From the NCBI GenBank assembly GCA_027491235.1, contig JAIXWO010000013.1:1-64000 (forward strand): a DNA stretch of 64,000 bases, given 5' to 3'. Both the position numbers and the translations under genes were made by a program. Positions within the stretch are counted from its first letter, which is position 1. Every line of letters starts with the position of its first letter. This document shows positions 16,859 to 26,074 of the stretch, piece after piece. The stretch comes from Sphingomonadales bacterium. GTDB taxonomy: Bacteria; Pseudomonadota; Alphaproteobacteria; Sphingomonadales; Sphingomonadaceae. The notes under the pieces are model-generated. The model searched no databases and was not told the DNA's origin. It saw nothing but the letters and a program-made list of their open reading frames with translations.

Positions 16859-18982
16859 ATGATTTCAAATATTTACCCACACCTCCTTTCTCCCGGCCGC
16901 ATCAACAAGATGGAGGTGAAGAACCGCATCATGGTGACAGCCATGGGCGTCAGCCTGTCCGAAGAAGACGGGACGGTCGGAGAAAAGCTGATCGCCTATC
17001 ATGAAGAGCAGGCTCGTGGCGGCGCGGGGCTGATCATCTGTGGCGTCGCAGGCGTCGCCTGGCCCGTCGGCGCGGTCGCGTTGCAGCAGACGGCCATCAG
17101 CGATGACAAATTCCTCCCGGGATTGACCGAACTTTGCGAACGCGTGCACGCCGGCGGCGCGAAAATTGCCGCACAGCTGCATCATGGCGGACTGGTCGCC
17201 GGATACTCCACCCGTTGGGGACATCCCCTCTGGGCGCCGTGCATCCCCCCTGCCCCGACTGGCAATTTCATGAAATACTTCCTGCCGGAAGAACTGGCAG
17301 CATTCAGCGGCATGACGATGCCGGAAATCAAGGTTCTCACGCATGAGGATATCGCCACAGTTGTCCGCCAATTTGCAGAGGGTGCCGCGCGCGCACAGAA
17401 GGCGGGCTTTGATGCGGTCGAGATCCATTCTGGCCATGGATATCTCCTGTCGTCCTTCATCTCCCCCAAAACGAACAGCCGTACCGATGAATATGGCGGC
17501 CCGATTGAAAACCGCCTGAGGATATTGCGCGAAGTGCTCGCCGCAACGCGCGCGCTGGTTGGACCGGACTTTCCGGTCTGGGTGAAACTCGATTCCCGTG
17601 AAGTGGGCAAAACCGGCGGCATCTCCCTTGAAGACGCCAAGTTTGCCGCGCGCACCGTGGAAGCGGCAGGCGCAGACGCAATTACCGTTTCGGCCTATCA
17701 CGACACCGGAAATGGCAAGCTGCATTCGGAATCGAACATCCCGCATATTGAGAACTTCAACTTGCCTGCCGCCGCCGAAATGCGGGCGGAAGTCAGCATC
17801 CCCATCATCGCATCGGGCCGCGTCGAAGTGGACACTGCTGACCGCACCATCGGCAAAGGCGAAGCGGACTTCATCGCCATGGGCCGCAAACTGCTGGCCG
17901 ACCCGCATCTGCCCAACAAGCTGTTGCGCGGCGAAACAGAGCGGGTTCGGCCCTGCGTCTATTGTTACACCTGCGTCAGCGCGATCTATGGCAATCAGCA
18001 ATCCCGCTGCGCAGTTAATGCCGAGTTTTCCGTTGAGTTTGAGCGCAAGGCGGCGACGTCCGCCAAGAAGAACATCATCATCATCGGTGGCGGTCCTGGC
18101 GGCATGGAGGCGACACGACGTCTGACCGCACTTGGCCATAAGGTGACCCTCATCGAAAAGAGCGAGCGGCTTGGTGGCACGCTGCGGTTCGCTTCCCTCG
18201 CCTATGAGCCCAATGAACGGCTGCTCAACTGGCTACGTCGGGAAGTTGAGATGTCTGGCGCTGACGTCCGCTTGAACACGACCGCAACCCCTGAACTCCT
18301 GCAGTCGCTGGCGCCCGATGACGTGATCGTTGCAACAGGAGCCACGCGCGGGATGCCGGACATCCCCGGCAATGACCGGGACAATGTCTTTTCAGGCGAT
18401 GATATGCGTCGCCTGATGCTCGGCGAAAGTTCCGACGAACTGAAGCGCAAAACGGGCCTCTTCACGCGCATGGCGACAAAAATTGGCGCGGCAACAGGGG
18501 CGACCGCCAACCTTGACCTGGTTCGCAAGGCCACCCACGCGTGGATGCCGCTGGGCGACCAGATCGTCATCATTGGCGGTGAACTGGTTGGCATCGAGCT
18601 GGCCGAATTCCTGCATGAACGCGGGCGCAAGGTCACCATCGTCGATGAAGCCGCTGCCTTCGGCAAGGGCCTGACGCTGGTCCGCCGGATGCGCATCCTG
18701 ACTGAATTGCAGGAGCATGGTGTCGCCATGCATCCCGCCGCGAGCGGCATCAGCATTGAAGATGGCGCGGTGCGGTTCACCGACGCGTCTGGCACGGCGC
18801 ATACGGTATCTGCCGACCATGTCATCGTGGCCAAGGGCGCAGAGGGTGACCTGAAGCTCGCTGATGCCCTTAAGGCTGAGGGCTTCAACGTCCACAGCAT
18901 CGGGGATGCGAATGGGGTCGGCTATATCGAAGGCGCGATCCGTGGGGCCTATCAGACGGTCATCAACATCACCTCGGCTTGA
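16859..18982 (+). CDS. Old-yellow-enzyme/2,4-dienoyl-CoA reductase-like NADH:flavin oxidoreductase with C-terminal FAD/NAD domain (BaiCD/BaiH-like architecture)
   Basis: TIM-barrel OYE domain (HLLSPGRINKMEVKNRIMVTAM..., GFDAVEIHSGHGYLLSSFISPKTNSRTDEYGGPIENRLRI), Fe-S cysteine motif (CVYCYTCVSAIYGNQQSRCAVN), then IIIIGGGPGGMEATRRL. Confidence 0.88.
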   Translation: MISNIYPHLLSPGRINKMEVKNRIMVTAMGVSLSEEDGTVGEKLIAYHEEQARGGAGLIICGVAGVAWPVGAVALQQTAISDDKFLPGLTELCERVHAGGAKIAAQLHHGGLVAGYSTRWGHPLWAPCIPPAPTGNFMKYFLPEELAAFSGMTMPEIKVLTHEDIATVVRQFAEGAARAQKAGFDAVEIHSGHGYLLSSFISPKTNSRTDEYGGPIENRLRILREVLAATRALVGPDFPVWVKLDSREVGKTGGISLEDAKFAARTVEAAGADAITVSAYHDTGNGKLHSESNIPHIENFNLPAAAEMRAEVSIPIIASGRVEVDTADRTIGKGEADFIAMGRKLLADPHLPNKLLRGETERVRPCVYCYTCVSAIYGNQQSRCAVNAEFSVEFERKAATSAKKNIIIIGGGPGGMEATRRLTALGHKVTLIEKSERLGGTLRFASLAYEPNERLLNWLRREVEMSGADVRLNTTATPELLQSLAPDDVIVATGATRGMPDIPGNDRDNVFSGDDMRRLMLGESSDELKRKTGLFTRMATKIGAATGATANLDLVRKATHAWMPLGDQIVIIGGELVGIELAEFLHERGRKVTIVDEAAAFGKGLTLVRRMRILTELQEHGVAMHPAASGISIEDGAVRFTDASGTAHTVSADHVIVAKGAEGDLKLADALKAEGFNVHSIGDANGVGYIEGAIRGAYQTVINITSA

Positions 18983-18989
18983 AAAAGGT

Positions 18990-19023
18990 TAGGGCAGCTA
19001 TCCAATCTGAATGAGCTGCCCTA
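18990..19023. promoter_or_regulatory. Hairpin TAGGGCAGCT-N14-AGCTGCCCTA between the OYE gene and the luxR-type regulator
   Basis: Perfect 10-bp arms, no T-tract after it, ends 12 nt before the luxR ATG. Confidence 0.5.
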
Positions 19024-19035
19024 CCCTCACACCCC

Positions 19036-20124
19036 ATGATCAACGTCGAACAAGATCCGTTCTCCAACGTTCTTGAAACTCTCTATGGCGGCCTGCTTGA
19101 AGGTGTGCCTTGGGAGGCTTTCCTGCGTGCCTTGGCGCAGTGGTTAGAGGGCAGTTATGCAACGTTGATCCTGACGGCCCCTGGCCTCAGAATCCCCGGC
19201 GCGATGGTCACGCCCGGTGGAGACCCGAAAACCAATGAAGATTATCTGACGACCTATTTCGCAAGCGACCCCTTTCAGGGCCTGCCCGAAGGCGAAGTCA
19301 CATCCTTCAAGGAGTTTCTTCAGGGCCAGACCTCGCAAGAAATTTCAGACTATATGAGCTTTCTCGACGCCGCAGGCGGAGATCAGGTCCTTGGCGTTGA
19401 TCTGCGCTTCCCAAGCGGTTTTGAGGCGCGGTGTCGCGTCACGCGGGATAGGTCTCTCCCCGATTTTTCAGCCGATGACCGCGACCGGTTTCAAAGCGTC
19501 GTACCCCACCTGCGAAATGCCGCCCGCCTTTTTGAACGGCTGCAGATCGAAGGGGCAGAACATGGCGTCTATCGGGGGGCTGTCGAACAATTGGGTGTCG
19601 GGACGATCATTCTCGACCAGGCGGGAACCATCACACGGACCAATGCGGTGGCCGACCAGTTGCTGGATGCGGGCGATGGCATCCGATTGGACAACGGAAA
19701 GCTCATCCTTGGGGATCGCCGATTTCAGAAGACCATAGAGAGCCTTTTAACGCACATCGGCGACATCCCCGCGCCTGTACGCTTCAAGCTAAGCCGCTCT
19801 AAGGGCCACGACCTTGCGGTTGTGGCGCGCCCGATCCACGTTCCGGCGATCCTCCGGGGCGGCGCAAATCTGGCCCTGTTCATTACAGTCCCCGGCGATG
19901 ACACCCAGCTTGATCCAGCCGCGATCCGGGACCTATTCCAGTTAACCCGCATGGAGGCGACACTCGCCGTCTCGCTCGCGAATGGGCGCTCCTTGGTCGA
20001 GGCCGCCGATACACTGGGCATCGCACACAATACCGCGCGGGCCCATCTCCGCTCAATCTTTGCGAAGACAGGCGCGCGGCGGCAGTCGCAACTGGTCCAC
20101 CTCCTGAGAAGCGGACTTCAATAA
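19036..20124 (+). CDS. LuxR-family helix-turn-helix transcriptional regulator (TeiR-like)
   Basis: C-terminal FQLTRMEATLAVSLANGRSLVEAADTLGIAHNTARAHLRSIFAKTGARRQSQLVHLL; PAS-like middle segment. Confidence 0.85.
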   Translation: MINVEQDPFSNVLETLYGGLLEGVPWEAFLRALAQWLEGSYATLILTAPGLRIPGAMVTPGGDPKTNEDYLTTYFASDPFQGLPEGEVTSFKEFLQGQTSQEISDYMSFLDAAGGDQVLGVDLRFPSGFEARCRVTRDRSLPDFSADDRDRFQSVVPHLRNAARLFERLQIEGAEHGVYRGAVEQLGVGTIILDQAGTITRTNAVADQLLDAGDGIRLDNGKLILGDRRFQKTIESLLTHIGDIPAPVRFKLSRSKGHDLAVVARPIHVPAILRGGANLALFITVPGDDTQLDPAAIRDLFQLTRMEATLAVSLANGRSLVEAADTLGIAHNTARAHLRSIFAKTGARRQSQLVHLLRSGLQ

Positions 20125-21588
20125 CTACGCTGCGAAGCGGTAGTCCTCAAAATCGGGCTTGGCCATCGCATCCACAAACGCCTGATAGCTCCAGGGCCAG
20201 CTGGCTGGCACGCCCGTATCATCGAGATACCAGCTTGTGCAGCCGCTGCCGAAAATGGTCTTCTTGGCGGCAGCGATCCGTTTTTCCTCATAGTCAGCCA
20301 TGGCCTCGTGCGTTGGCTCAACGGCGCGGGCATTGCCGGCACGGAGCCGGTCAATAAGCTGATCGACATATTTCCACTGCGCTTCGGCGATGTCGATCAA
20401 CGAGAAATTGCCGACCGGCCCTGTTGGGCCGTTGAGCATAAAGAAGTTGGGGAAATCGGGCAGCGTCACCGCATTGAAGGCCGTCGGGCGAACCGCCCAA
20501 GCGTCATCCAGCGACTTCCCGTTCCGTCCGATCACCGATGCGGGCCGGATGAAGCGATCCGCGCGGAAACCGGTCGCGAGAACGAGCACGTCAAGCTCGT
20601 GCAGCGTGCCGTCCTTCATGCGGACGCCTGCGGGCTCGACCCGTTCAATCGCGCCGGTGTCGACATAGACATTGGGCTTCTGGACGTGGTCATAATAGCA
20701 CCAGGAGTAGATGAGCCGCTTGCACGCCGCGCGATAATTGGGCGTCAGCTTCTTGCGGAGTTCTGGGTCCTTGATCGAGTTTTCGAGGTTCTGCAGGCAG
20801 TAATCCTCGATTTCCTTCATCTGCGGGCCATCAATGTTGGTGATGCCATCGGTAAAGCGCAGGATCGCGTCCCAATATTCCTTATTGTAGCGGATGGCGT
20901 CGATCAGCTTGACGTCCTTGCGGAAGGCCTCGCGCTCCTCGTCCGTATAGTCGAACTGGGGCACGGGCATAATCCACTGGGGAGACCGCTGGAAATGCAC
21001 GATCTGCTTTGACCGGCCGGTCAGCGCGGTCAGGATCTGTGCGCCGGTGGAGCCGCAGCCGACAATGCCGACGCGCGTGCCATCTAGCACGGCGCTGTCA
21101 TCCCACCGCGCCGAGTGGAATGCCTTACCCGCAAAGCTGTCGAGGCCGGGAATATCCGGCATCTTCGGATGGTGCAGCACGCCGGACGCGCAGATGACGA
21201 TGTCCGCTTCGATTTCTTCGGTCCCGGACACGCCGACCGTCCAAGTCGCCGTCGCTTCATCGAAATCACAGCTTGTGACTTCAGCATTGTACCTGATGTA
21301 AGGATTGACGCCGAAGTCCGCTGCCACCTTTTCAAAATAGTCGCGAATGTCCGGGCCGTTAGCGTAGTAAGACTTCCATTCAGCATAGGGCGCAAAGCTG
21401 TAGGTATAGGCATGCGCCGGCACGTCACAGGTCAGGCCTGGATAACGATTTTCGCGCCAGGTGCCGCCCAGGGCCGACGCCTTTTCGAGGATCGTGAAGT
21501 TCTTTTCACCGCGCTCCAGCAGCTTGATGCCCGCAAGAATGCCAGCCATGCCAGCGCCGATGATGACGTAACGAAGTTCCTTCGACAT
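20125..21588 (-). CDS. Flavin-containing Baeyer-Villiger monooxygenase
   Basis: GAGMAGILAG FAD site, second Rossmann GIVGCGSTGAQ, BVMO fingerprint FAGKAFHSARW (FxGxxxHxxxW); ATG at 21588 with upstream GGGAGAG. Confidence 0.88.
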   Translation of the reverse strand: MSKELRYVIIGAGMAGILAGIKLLERGEKNFTILEKASALGGTWRENRYPGLTCDVPAHAYTYSFAPYAEWKSYYANGPDIRDYFEKVAADFGVNPYIRYNAEVTSCDFDEATATWTVGVSGTEEIEADIVICASGVLHHPKMPDIPGLDSFAGKAFHSARWDDSAVLDGTRVGIVGCGSTGAQILTALTGRSKQIVHFQRSPQWIMPVPQFDYTDEEREAFRKDVKLIDAIRYNKEYWDAILRFTDGITNIDGPQMKEIEDYCLQNLENSIKDPELRKKLTPNYRAACKRLIYSWCYYDHVQKPNVYVDTGAIERVEPAGVRMKDGTLHELDVLVLATGFRADRFIRPASVIGRNGKSLDDAWAVRPTAFNAVTLPDFPNFFMLNGPTGPVGNFSLIDIAEAQWKYVDQLIDRLRAGNARAVEPTHEAMADYEEKRIAAAKKTIFGSGCTSWYLDDTGVPASWPWSYQAFVDAMAKPDFEDYRFAA

Positions 21589-21624
21589 GCGCTCTCCCAA
21601 TCCGTTCTTTTCTTATTCGCTCGG

Positions 21625-21653
21625 GCGATCATGCGACGCGCGATGATCGCATG
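21625..21653. promoter_or_regulatory. Interlocked inverted repeats upstream of the BVMO gene (GCGATCAT/ATGATCGC and CATGCGA/TCGCATG)
   Basis: Direct reading of 21625-21653, in the 119-bp gap between the end of the fadD3-like gene and the BVMO start. Confidence 0.4.
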
Positions 21654-21707
21654 TAAATCGTCCAAACGGCTTACTTTCAACAATTGCGATCCAGTTTCCT
21701 CGATCCG

Positions 21708-23243
21708 CTAGCGCAGTTCCGTTTTAAGCACCTTGCCCGACGCATTGCGCGGGACATCGTCAACAAACACAAAGCTGCGGGGCACCTTGTAATTGGCCAT
21801 ATTCTCTTTTGACCAAGCCGCCATTTCCTCTTCGGTTGCGGCCGCACCGGGACGCAGAACAACATAGGCCTTGCCGACTTCGCCCATGCGCTCATCGGCG
21901 ATACCAACGACGGCCACCATGCCCACTGCGGGGTGGTTGGACAGCAGCTTTTCCACTTCCGCCGGATACACATTGAACCCGCCGGAAATGTACATGTCCT
22001 TCAGCCGGTCTGTGATGCGGACATAGCCATTGGCGTCCATCGTCCCGACGTCGCCCGTGTGTAGCCAGCCATTGGCATCAATCGCCTCTGCCGTTGCCGC
22101 AGGATCATCGAGATAGCCGAGCATCACGCCCTGCCCGCGCACCCATATCTCACCGGTCTCGCCGCGCGGCACTTCTTGCCCATCTTCGCCTGCGATGATC
22201 ACCTCATTGCCGGGTATGGCCGCACCGCAGGTTGTCGCGATCAGGTCCACAGCGTCACCTGGGCGGCAACTGGTGATGTTGACGCACTCTGTCATCCCAT
22301 AAGCGGTGATGATATCCGTCATGCCAAGTTCCGTCCGAATGCGCTCCACAAGAACAGGCGGCACGGTGGCTGCACCTGTGGTCCCACCCCGCAGCGACGA
22401 ACAATCAAAGTCCTCGCGCTCCTTTTCGGCGAGCAGCATCTGGAAGATCGTCGGTGGTCCGGGGAGGAAATTGATCCGGTCCCGCACAATGCTGTCGCGC
22501 GCAGATGCGACGTCAAACTGCGGCATGGGCACAATCACAGCGCCACTGATGAGACAGGCGACCCAGCCCACCTTGAACCCGAAGCTGTGGAAGAAGGGAT
22601 TGACGATCAGATAGCGCTCGCCCGCTTTGAGCCCTGTATTGCCGATCCAGACGCCGCATTGGGGGATAACGCGACCATAGGTCATCATCACACCCTTGGG
22701 CACGCCGGTGGTGCCACTGGTGAACAGGATGTCGGAGAGATGATCTGCCGTCAGGCGTGCGAGTGCTGCATCGATACCAACGTCATCCGCCCCCTGCCCA
22801 CTGTTGAGGAAAGCCCCAAAATCCGCATCGAGCAAGACGGTCTCAGCAAGGGCTGGCAGGTCTTCCGCAGACAGAAGCGCGGGATAATCAATCCCAAGAA
22901 AGCCGCGCACAGTGAACATCATCCGCGCATGGGTCCGCCGCAATATGTCTCCAGCCTCTCGGCCCTTCAGCCGGGTGTTGAGCGGAACAATCGCCGCACC
23001 GCATGTCATGGCCGCGACCGCCGCGACAACCCATTCGCGGCTATTGGGGGCCCAAATCGCGATCCGGTCTCCCTCTCCAACCCCGCGCGCCAGAAGCGCC
23101 GACGCCGCTTCCCTGCACTTGGCCCAAAGTTGGTTGAAGCTCCAGACTTCGCCATGTTCCAGCAAAGCCGGTGCATCGCCCCAAAGCTGCGCTGCGCGCG
23201 CGGCAGCGTGGGGAATAGTGGGAGGAAGCTCCGTGAGCGACAT
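21708..23243 (-). CDS. fadD3: AMP-dependent acyl-CoA synthetase, FadD3-like (HIP-CoA ligase candidate)
   Basis: ILFTSGTTGVPKGVMMTY, GYLDDPAATAEAIDANGWLHTGDVG, DRLKDMYISGGFNVYPAEVE; sits at the end of the HIP-degradation operon. Confidence 0.8.
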   Translation of the reverse strand: MSLTELPPTIPHAAARAAQLWGDAPALLEHGEVWSFNQLWAKCREAASALLARGVGEGDRIAIWAPNSREWVVAAVAAMTCGAAIVPLNTRLKGREAGDILRRTHARMMFTVRGFLGIDYPALLSAEDLPALAETVLLDADFGAFLNSGQGADDVGIDAALARLTADHLSDILFTSGTTGVPKGVMMTYGRVIPQCGVWIGNTGLKAGERYLIVNPFFHSFGFKVGWVACLISGAVIVPMPQFDVASARDSIVRDRINFLPGPPTIFQMLLAEKEREDFDCSSLRGGTTGAATVPPVLVERIRTELGMTDIITAYGMTECVNITSCRPGDAVDLIATTCGAAIPGNEVIIAGEDGQEVPRGETGEIWVRGQGVMLGYLDDPAATAEAIDANGWLHTGDVGTMDANGYVRITDRLKDMYISGGFNVYPAEVEKLLSNHPAVGMVAVVGIADERMGEVGKAYVVLRPGAAATEEEMAAWSKENMANYKVPRSFVFVDDVPRNASGKVLKTELR

Positions 23244-24448
23244 CAGGCGACTTCGAACAGCCCGGCGGCGCCCATGCCGCCTGCAACGCACATGGAAATG
23301 ACCACATACTTCACACCGCGGCGCTTGCCCTCGATCAGCGCATGGCCGACCAGACGGCTGCCCGTCATCCCAAAAGGATGGCCAAGCGCGATGCCGCCGC
23401 CGTTCACATTGAGCTTGTCAGGATCAATGCCCAGCTTCTGCTGGCAGTAGAGCGCCTGGCTGGCGAACGCTTCGTTGATTTCGAACAGACCGATATCGTC
23501 GATCTTCAGCCCTGCGCGCGCGAGCAGCTTGGGAATGGCGAAAACGGGGCCGATACCCATCTCATCAGGATCGCACCCAGCCACCTGAAAACCCCGATAA
23601 ACGCCGAGGACGGGAACGCCTTCCTTCTGAGCAGTCGCCAGATCCATCACGAGTTGTGCCGACGCACCGTCTGACAGCTGCGAGGCATTGCCCGCGGTGA
23701 TGTGCTTGCCTTCCTTGATGACCATGCCGTCTTTGAAGACGGGCCGAAGCAGCGACAGGCCTTCTGCGGTCGTGTCACCGCGAACGCCTTCATCGGCGGA
23801 AACGGTTACGGTTTCCCGGCCAGTCTCATTGCCTTCTTTGTCTTTCAGCGACTTCTCGACCGTGATCGGAACGATCTCATCATTGAACTTGCCGGCCGCT
23901 TGTGCGGCACCTGCGCGCTGCTGGCTCAAGGCAGCAAAGGCATCCTGAGCTTCGCGCGACACGCCATAGCGTTCGGCCACGACTTCTGCCGTCTCAATCA
24001 TCGCCATATAGGCGTAAGGGTCTGCATCGATCACTGCTTGTGACCGGTTGCGCCATCCGGGAGCAAACTTGTTGAGCGTCATGGAGATCGTCTCCATGCC
24101 CCCTGCCACCGCGACGTCGATTTCGTCCGCAATCACGCCGCGCGCTGCCAAAGCAATGGCATTGAGGCCCGACGAACACTTACGGTCGAGCGTGAAACCG
24201 CCGACGCTATTGGGCAGCTTCGATGCGTGCACCGTCAGACGACCCAAATTGTAGCTCTGGGTGTTCCAGTGGTTGCCGACACCCAGATAGACGTCGTCAA
24301 CGCGTGCCGGATCAATGCCGGACCGGTCGAGCACGGCATTGACGACATGGCTCGACAGAACGGGGGCTTCGGTGTCGTTAAAGGCACCGCGATAGGCCTT
24401 GCCGATGCCCGTCCGCGCTGTCGCGACGATTGCTGCTTCGCGCATCAT
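23243..24448 (-). CDS. Acetyl-CoA C-acyltransferase (thiolase)
   Basis: [53 protein letters not shown]. Confidence 0.92.
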   Translation of the reverse strand: MMREAAIVATARTGIGKAYRGAFNDTEAPVLSSHVVNAVLDRSGIDPARVDDVYLGVGNHWNTQSYNLGRLTVHASKLPNSVGGFTLDRKCSSGLNAIALAARGVIADEIDVAVAGGMETISMTLNKFAPGWRNRSQAVIDADPYAYMAMIETAEVVAERYGVSREAQDAFAALSQQRAGAAQAAGKFNDEIVPITVEKSLKDKEGNETGRETVTVSADEGVRGDTTAEGLSLLRPVFKDGMVIKEGKHITAGNASQLSDGASAQLVMDLATAQKEGVPVLGVYRGFQVAGCDPDEMGIGPVFAIPKLLARAGLKIDDIGLFEINEAFASQALYCQQKLGIDPDKLNVNGGGIALGHPFGMTGSRLVGHALIEGKRRGVKYVVISMCVAGGMGAAGLFEVA

Positions 24449-24456
24449 AATCCCCT

Positions 24457-24831
24457 TTAAAAACCAGACATGTTGGACGGACCGAAAAAGGCGCGCATCT
24501 CTGTCACCTTGCCGTCCGCATTGAATTTGAATGTATCGATGACATCCACCGTCAGGTCCTTGCCCTCCATCGTCAGCTGCACCTGAAAAGCGAAGGCCGC
24601 ATATTCGGTCGCGAGGCGGATCGGGCCGTCCAGCCGCAGCTTGGCCCCAGTTGCCATCGACGCGGTGTAGAACTCACGGATCGCGGCGTGACCAACCTTC
24701 AGTGGGGTGCCGACGGGGTCCTCGACGGTGGCATCCTCCGCAAACAGCGCAACGACAGCTTCGGAGTCGCCCTTGTCAAAACCGTCCACATATCCGTGGA
24801 CGGCTGCGGTCATCTGTTCAGGTGTCGCCAT
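24457..24831 (-). CDS. ksi: Steroid delta-isomerase (3-oxo-delta5-steroid isomerase)
   Basis: [58 protein letters not shown]... [23 protein letters not shown]; closely follows the Comamonas/Pseudomonas KSI pattern including the Tyr and two Asp positions. Confidence 0.9.
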   Translation of the reverse strand: MATPEQMTAAVHGYVDGFDKGDSEAVVALFAEDATVEDPVGTPLKVGHAAIREFYTASMATGAKLRLDGPIRLATEYAAFAFQVQLTMEGKDLTVDVIDTFKFNADGKVTEMRAFFGPSNMSGF

Positions 24832-24842
24832 GATAAGCTCCT

Positions 24843-25304
24843 TTATGGAAAATAGCGGCTGATGGTGTCGACAACACAGGCTGGCTTGTCGCTGCCCTCA
24901 ATTTCAACGGTGACGCGCACGACGGACTGGATCGCGCCCTTGATTTCCTCGACGGTCACAATCTCGCCGACACCACGGATGCGTGACCCGACCTTAACTG
25001 GCGCGAGGAAACGCAATCGGTCCGCGCCGACATTCACGGCATGAGTAAAGCCCTGCACCTCAATCAGCTGCGGCAGGAAGAAGTTGACCAGGCTCATCGT
25101 TAGATAACCATGCGCGATGGTACCGCCAAAGGGTCCATCCTTCGCGCGCTCAACATCAACGTGAATCCACTGATGGTCGCCCGTCACATCAGCAAAGCCG
25201 TTGACGCGGTCCTGATCGATGAGCAGCCATTCCGTTGGGCCAAGTTGGGTGCCTTCTTGCCCCGCAAGGGCACCGGGCGTTTCAAAGACTTTTGGCCCCG
25301 TCAT
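24843..25304 (-). CDS. MaoC-family dehydratase/hydratase
   Basis: FADVTGDHQWIHVDVERAKDGPFGGTIAHGYLTMSLVNFF hot-dog motif. Confidence 0.88.
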   Translation of the reverse strand: MTGPKVFETPGALAGQEGTQLGPTEWLLIDQDRVNGFADVTGDHQWIHVDVERAKDGPFGGTIAHGYLTMSLVNFFLPQLIEVQGFTHAVNVGADRLRFLAPVKVGSRIRGVGEIVTVEEIKGAIQSVVRVTVEIEGSDKPACVVDTISRYFP

Positions 25305-26074
25305 GCGCGCTGGCTCGAGACCGAAACGATTTCACCGGTCATGTACGACGACAGATCCGACGCGAGGAACATCATGACGTTGGCGACCTCCCACACTTCG
25401 GCAGGGCGCCCGAAGGCTTCCTGCGCCGAGAGCTTTTCCAGCAGTTCGTCTGTCGTCACCTTGGCAAGAAAGGCATGCATCGCGATGGAGGGGGCAACGG
25501 CATTGATCCGCACGCCATGCTCCGCCGCTTCTACCGCCGAACAGCGGGTGAAGGCCATGACACCGGCTTTCGCCGCCGCATAATGCGCCTGACCCTTTTG
25601 CGCGCGCCAGCCGAGGACGGAGGCATTGTTCACAATGACCCCGGCTTTGCGTTCATACATGGAAGGCAGGAAACTGCGGGTCATGCGGAACACGCTGTTG
25701 AGGGTCACATCAAGCACGCGGCTCCACTGGTCATCCGTCATGTCCACGACATTAACTTCGCCGCCGAGTCCGGCGTTGTTGATAAGTACATCAACATGGC
25801 CAAGCGCCGCGAGCGATGCGTCGCGCAGGCCATCAACATGGTCTTGCTGCGTCACGTCACACACAAAGGTCGCAGGGCGCGTCCCAACTTCATCTGCGAT
25901 CCGGTCTGCCGCCTCGCCGAGGCGACGTTCATGAAAGTCGCTGATGAGGACGGTTGCGCCCTCTTCCGTCGCGCGTTTTGCGGCTGAAAAACCAATCCCC
26001 GTCCCGGCAGCCGCCGTCACGACGACTGTCTTGCCTTTCAGCAGGTTTCTTGGTTCCGGATAGGTGGGTAGCAT
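25301..26074 (-). CDS. ipdF: SDR oxidoreductase, IpdF-like
   Basis: KTVVVTAAAGTGIGFSAAKRATEEGATVLISDFHERRLGEAADRI ... VNNASVLGWRAQKGQAHYAAAKAGVMAFTRCSAVEAAEHGVRINAV; strong resemblance to mycobacterial IpdF (Rv3559c) as remembered. Confidence 0.82.
   Translation of the reverse strand: MLPTYPEPRNLLKGKTVVVTAAAGTGIGFSAAKRATEEGATVLISDFHERRLGEAADRIADEVGTRPATFVCDVTQQDHVDGLRDASLAALGHVDVLINNAGLGGEVNVVDMTDDQWSRVLDVTLNSVFRMTRSFLPSMYERKAGVIVNNASVLGWRAQKGQAHYAAAKAGVMAFTRCSAVEAAEHGVRINAVAPSIAMHAFLAKVTTDELLEKLSAQEAFGRPAEVWEVANVMMFLASDLSSYMTGEIVSVSSQRA

Noticed and set aside
16865-18139. 424-aa minus-strand ORF
   Set aside because: Antisense to the OYE-family reductase; no domain signature.
21625-21653. 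Rho-independent terminator for the fadD3-like operon
   Set aside because: Arms are good but there is no T-tract on the minus-strand 3' side; kept as a possible operator for the BVMO gene instead.
22176-23450. 424-aa plus-strand ORF
   Set aside because: Antisense to the acyl-CoA synthetase/thiolase genes; Arg/His/Cys-rich composition typical of GC-rich shadow frames.
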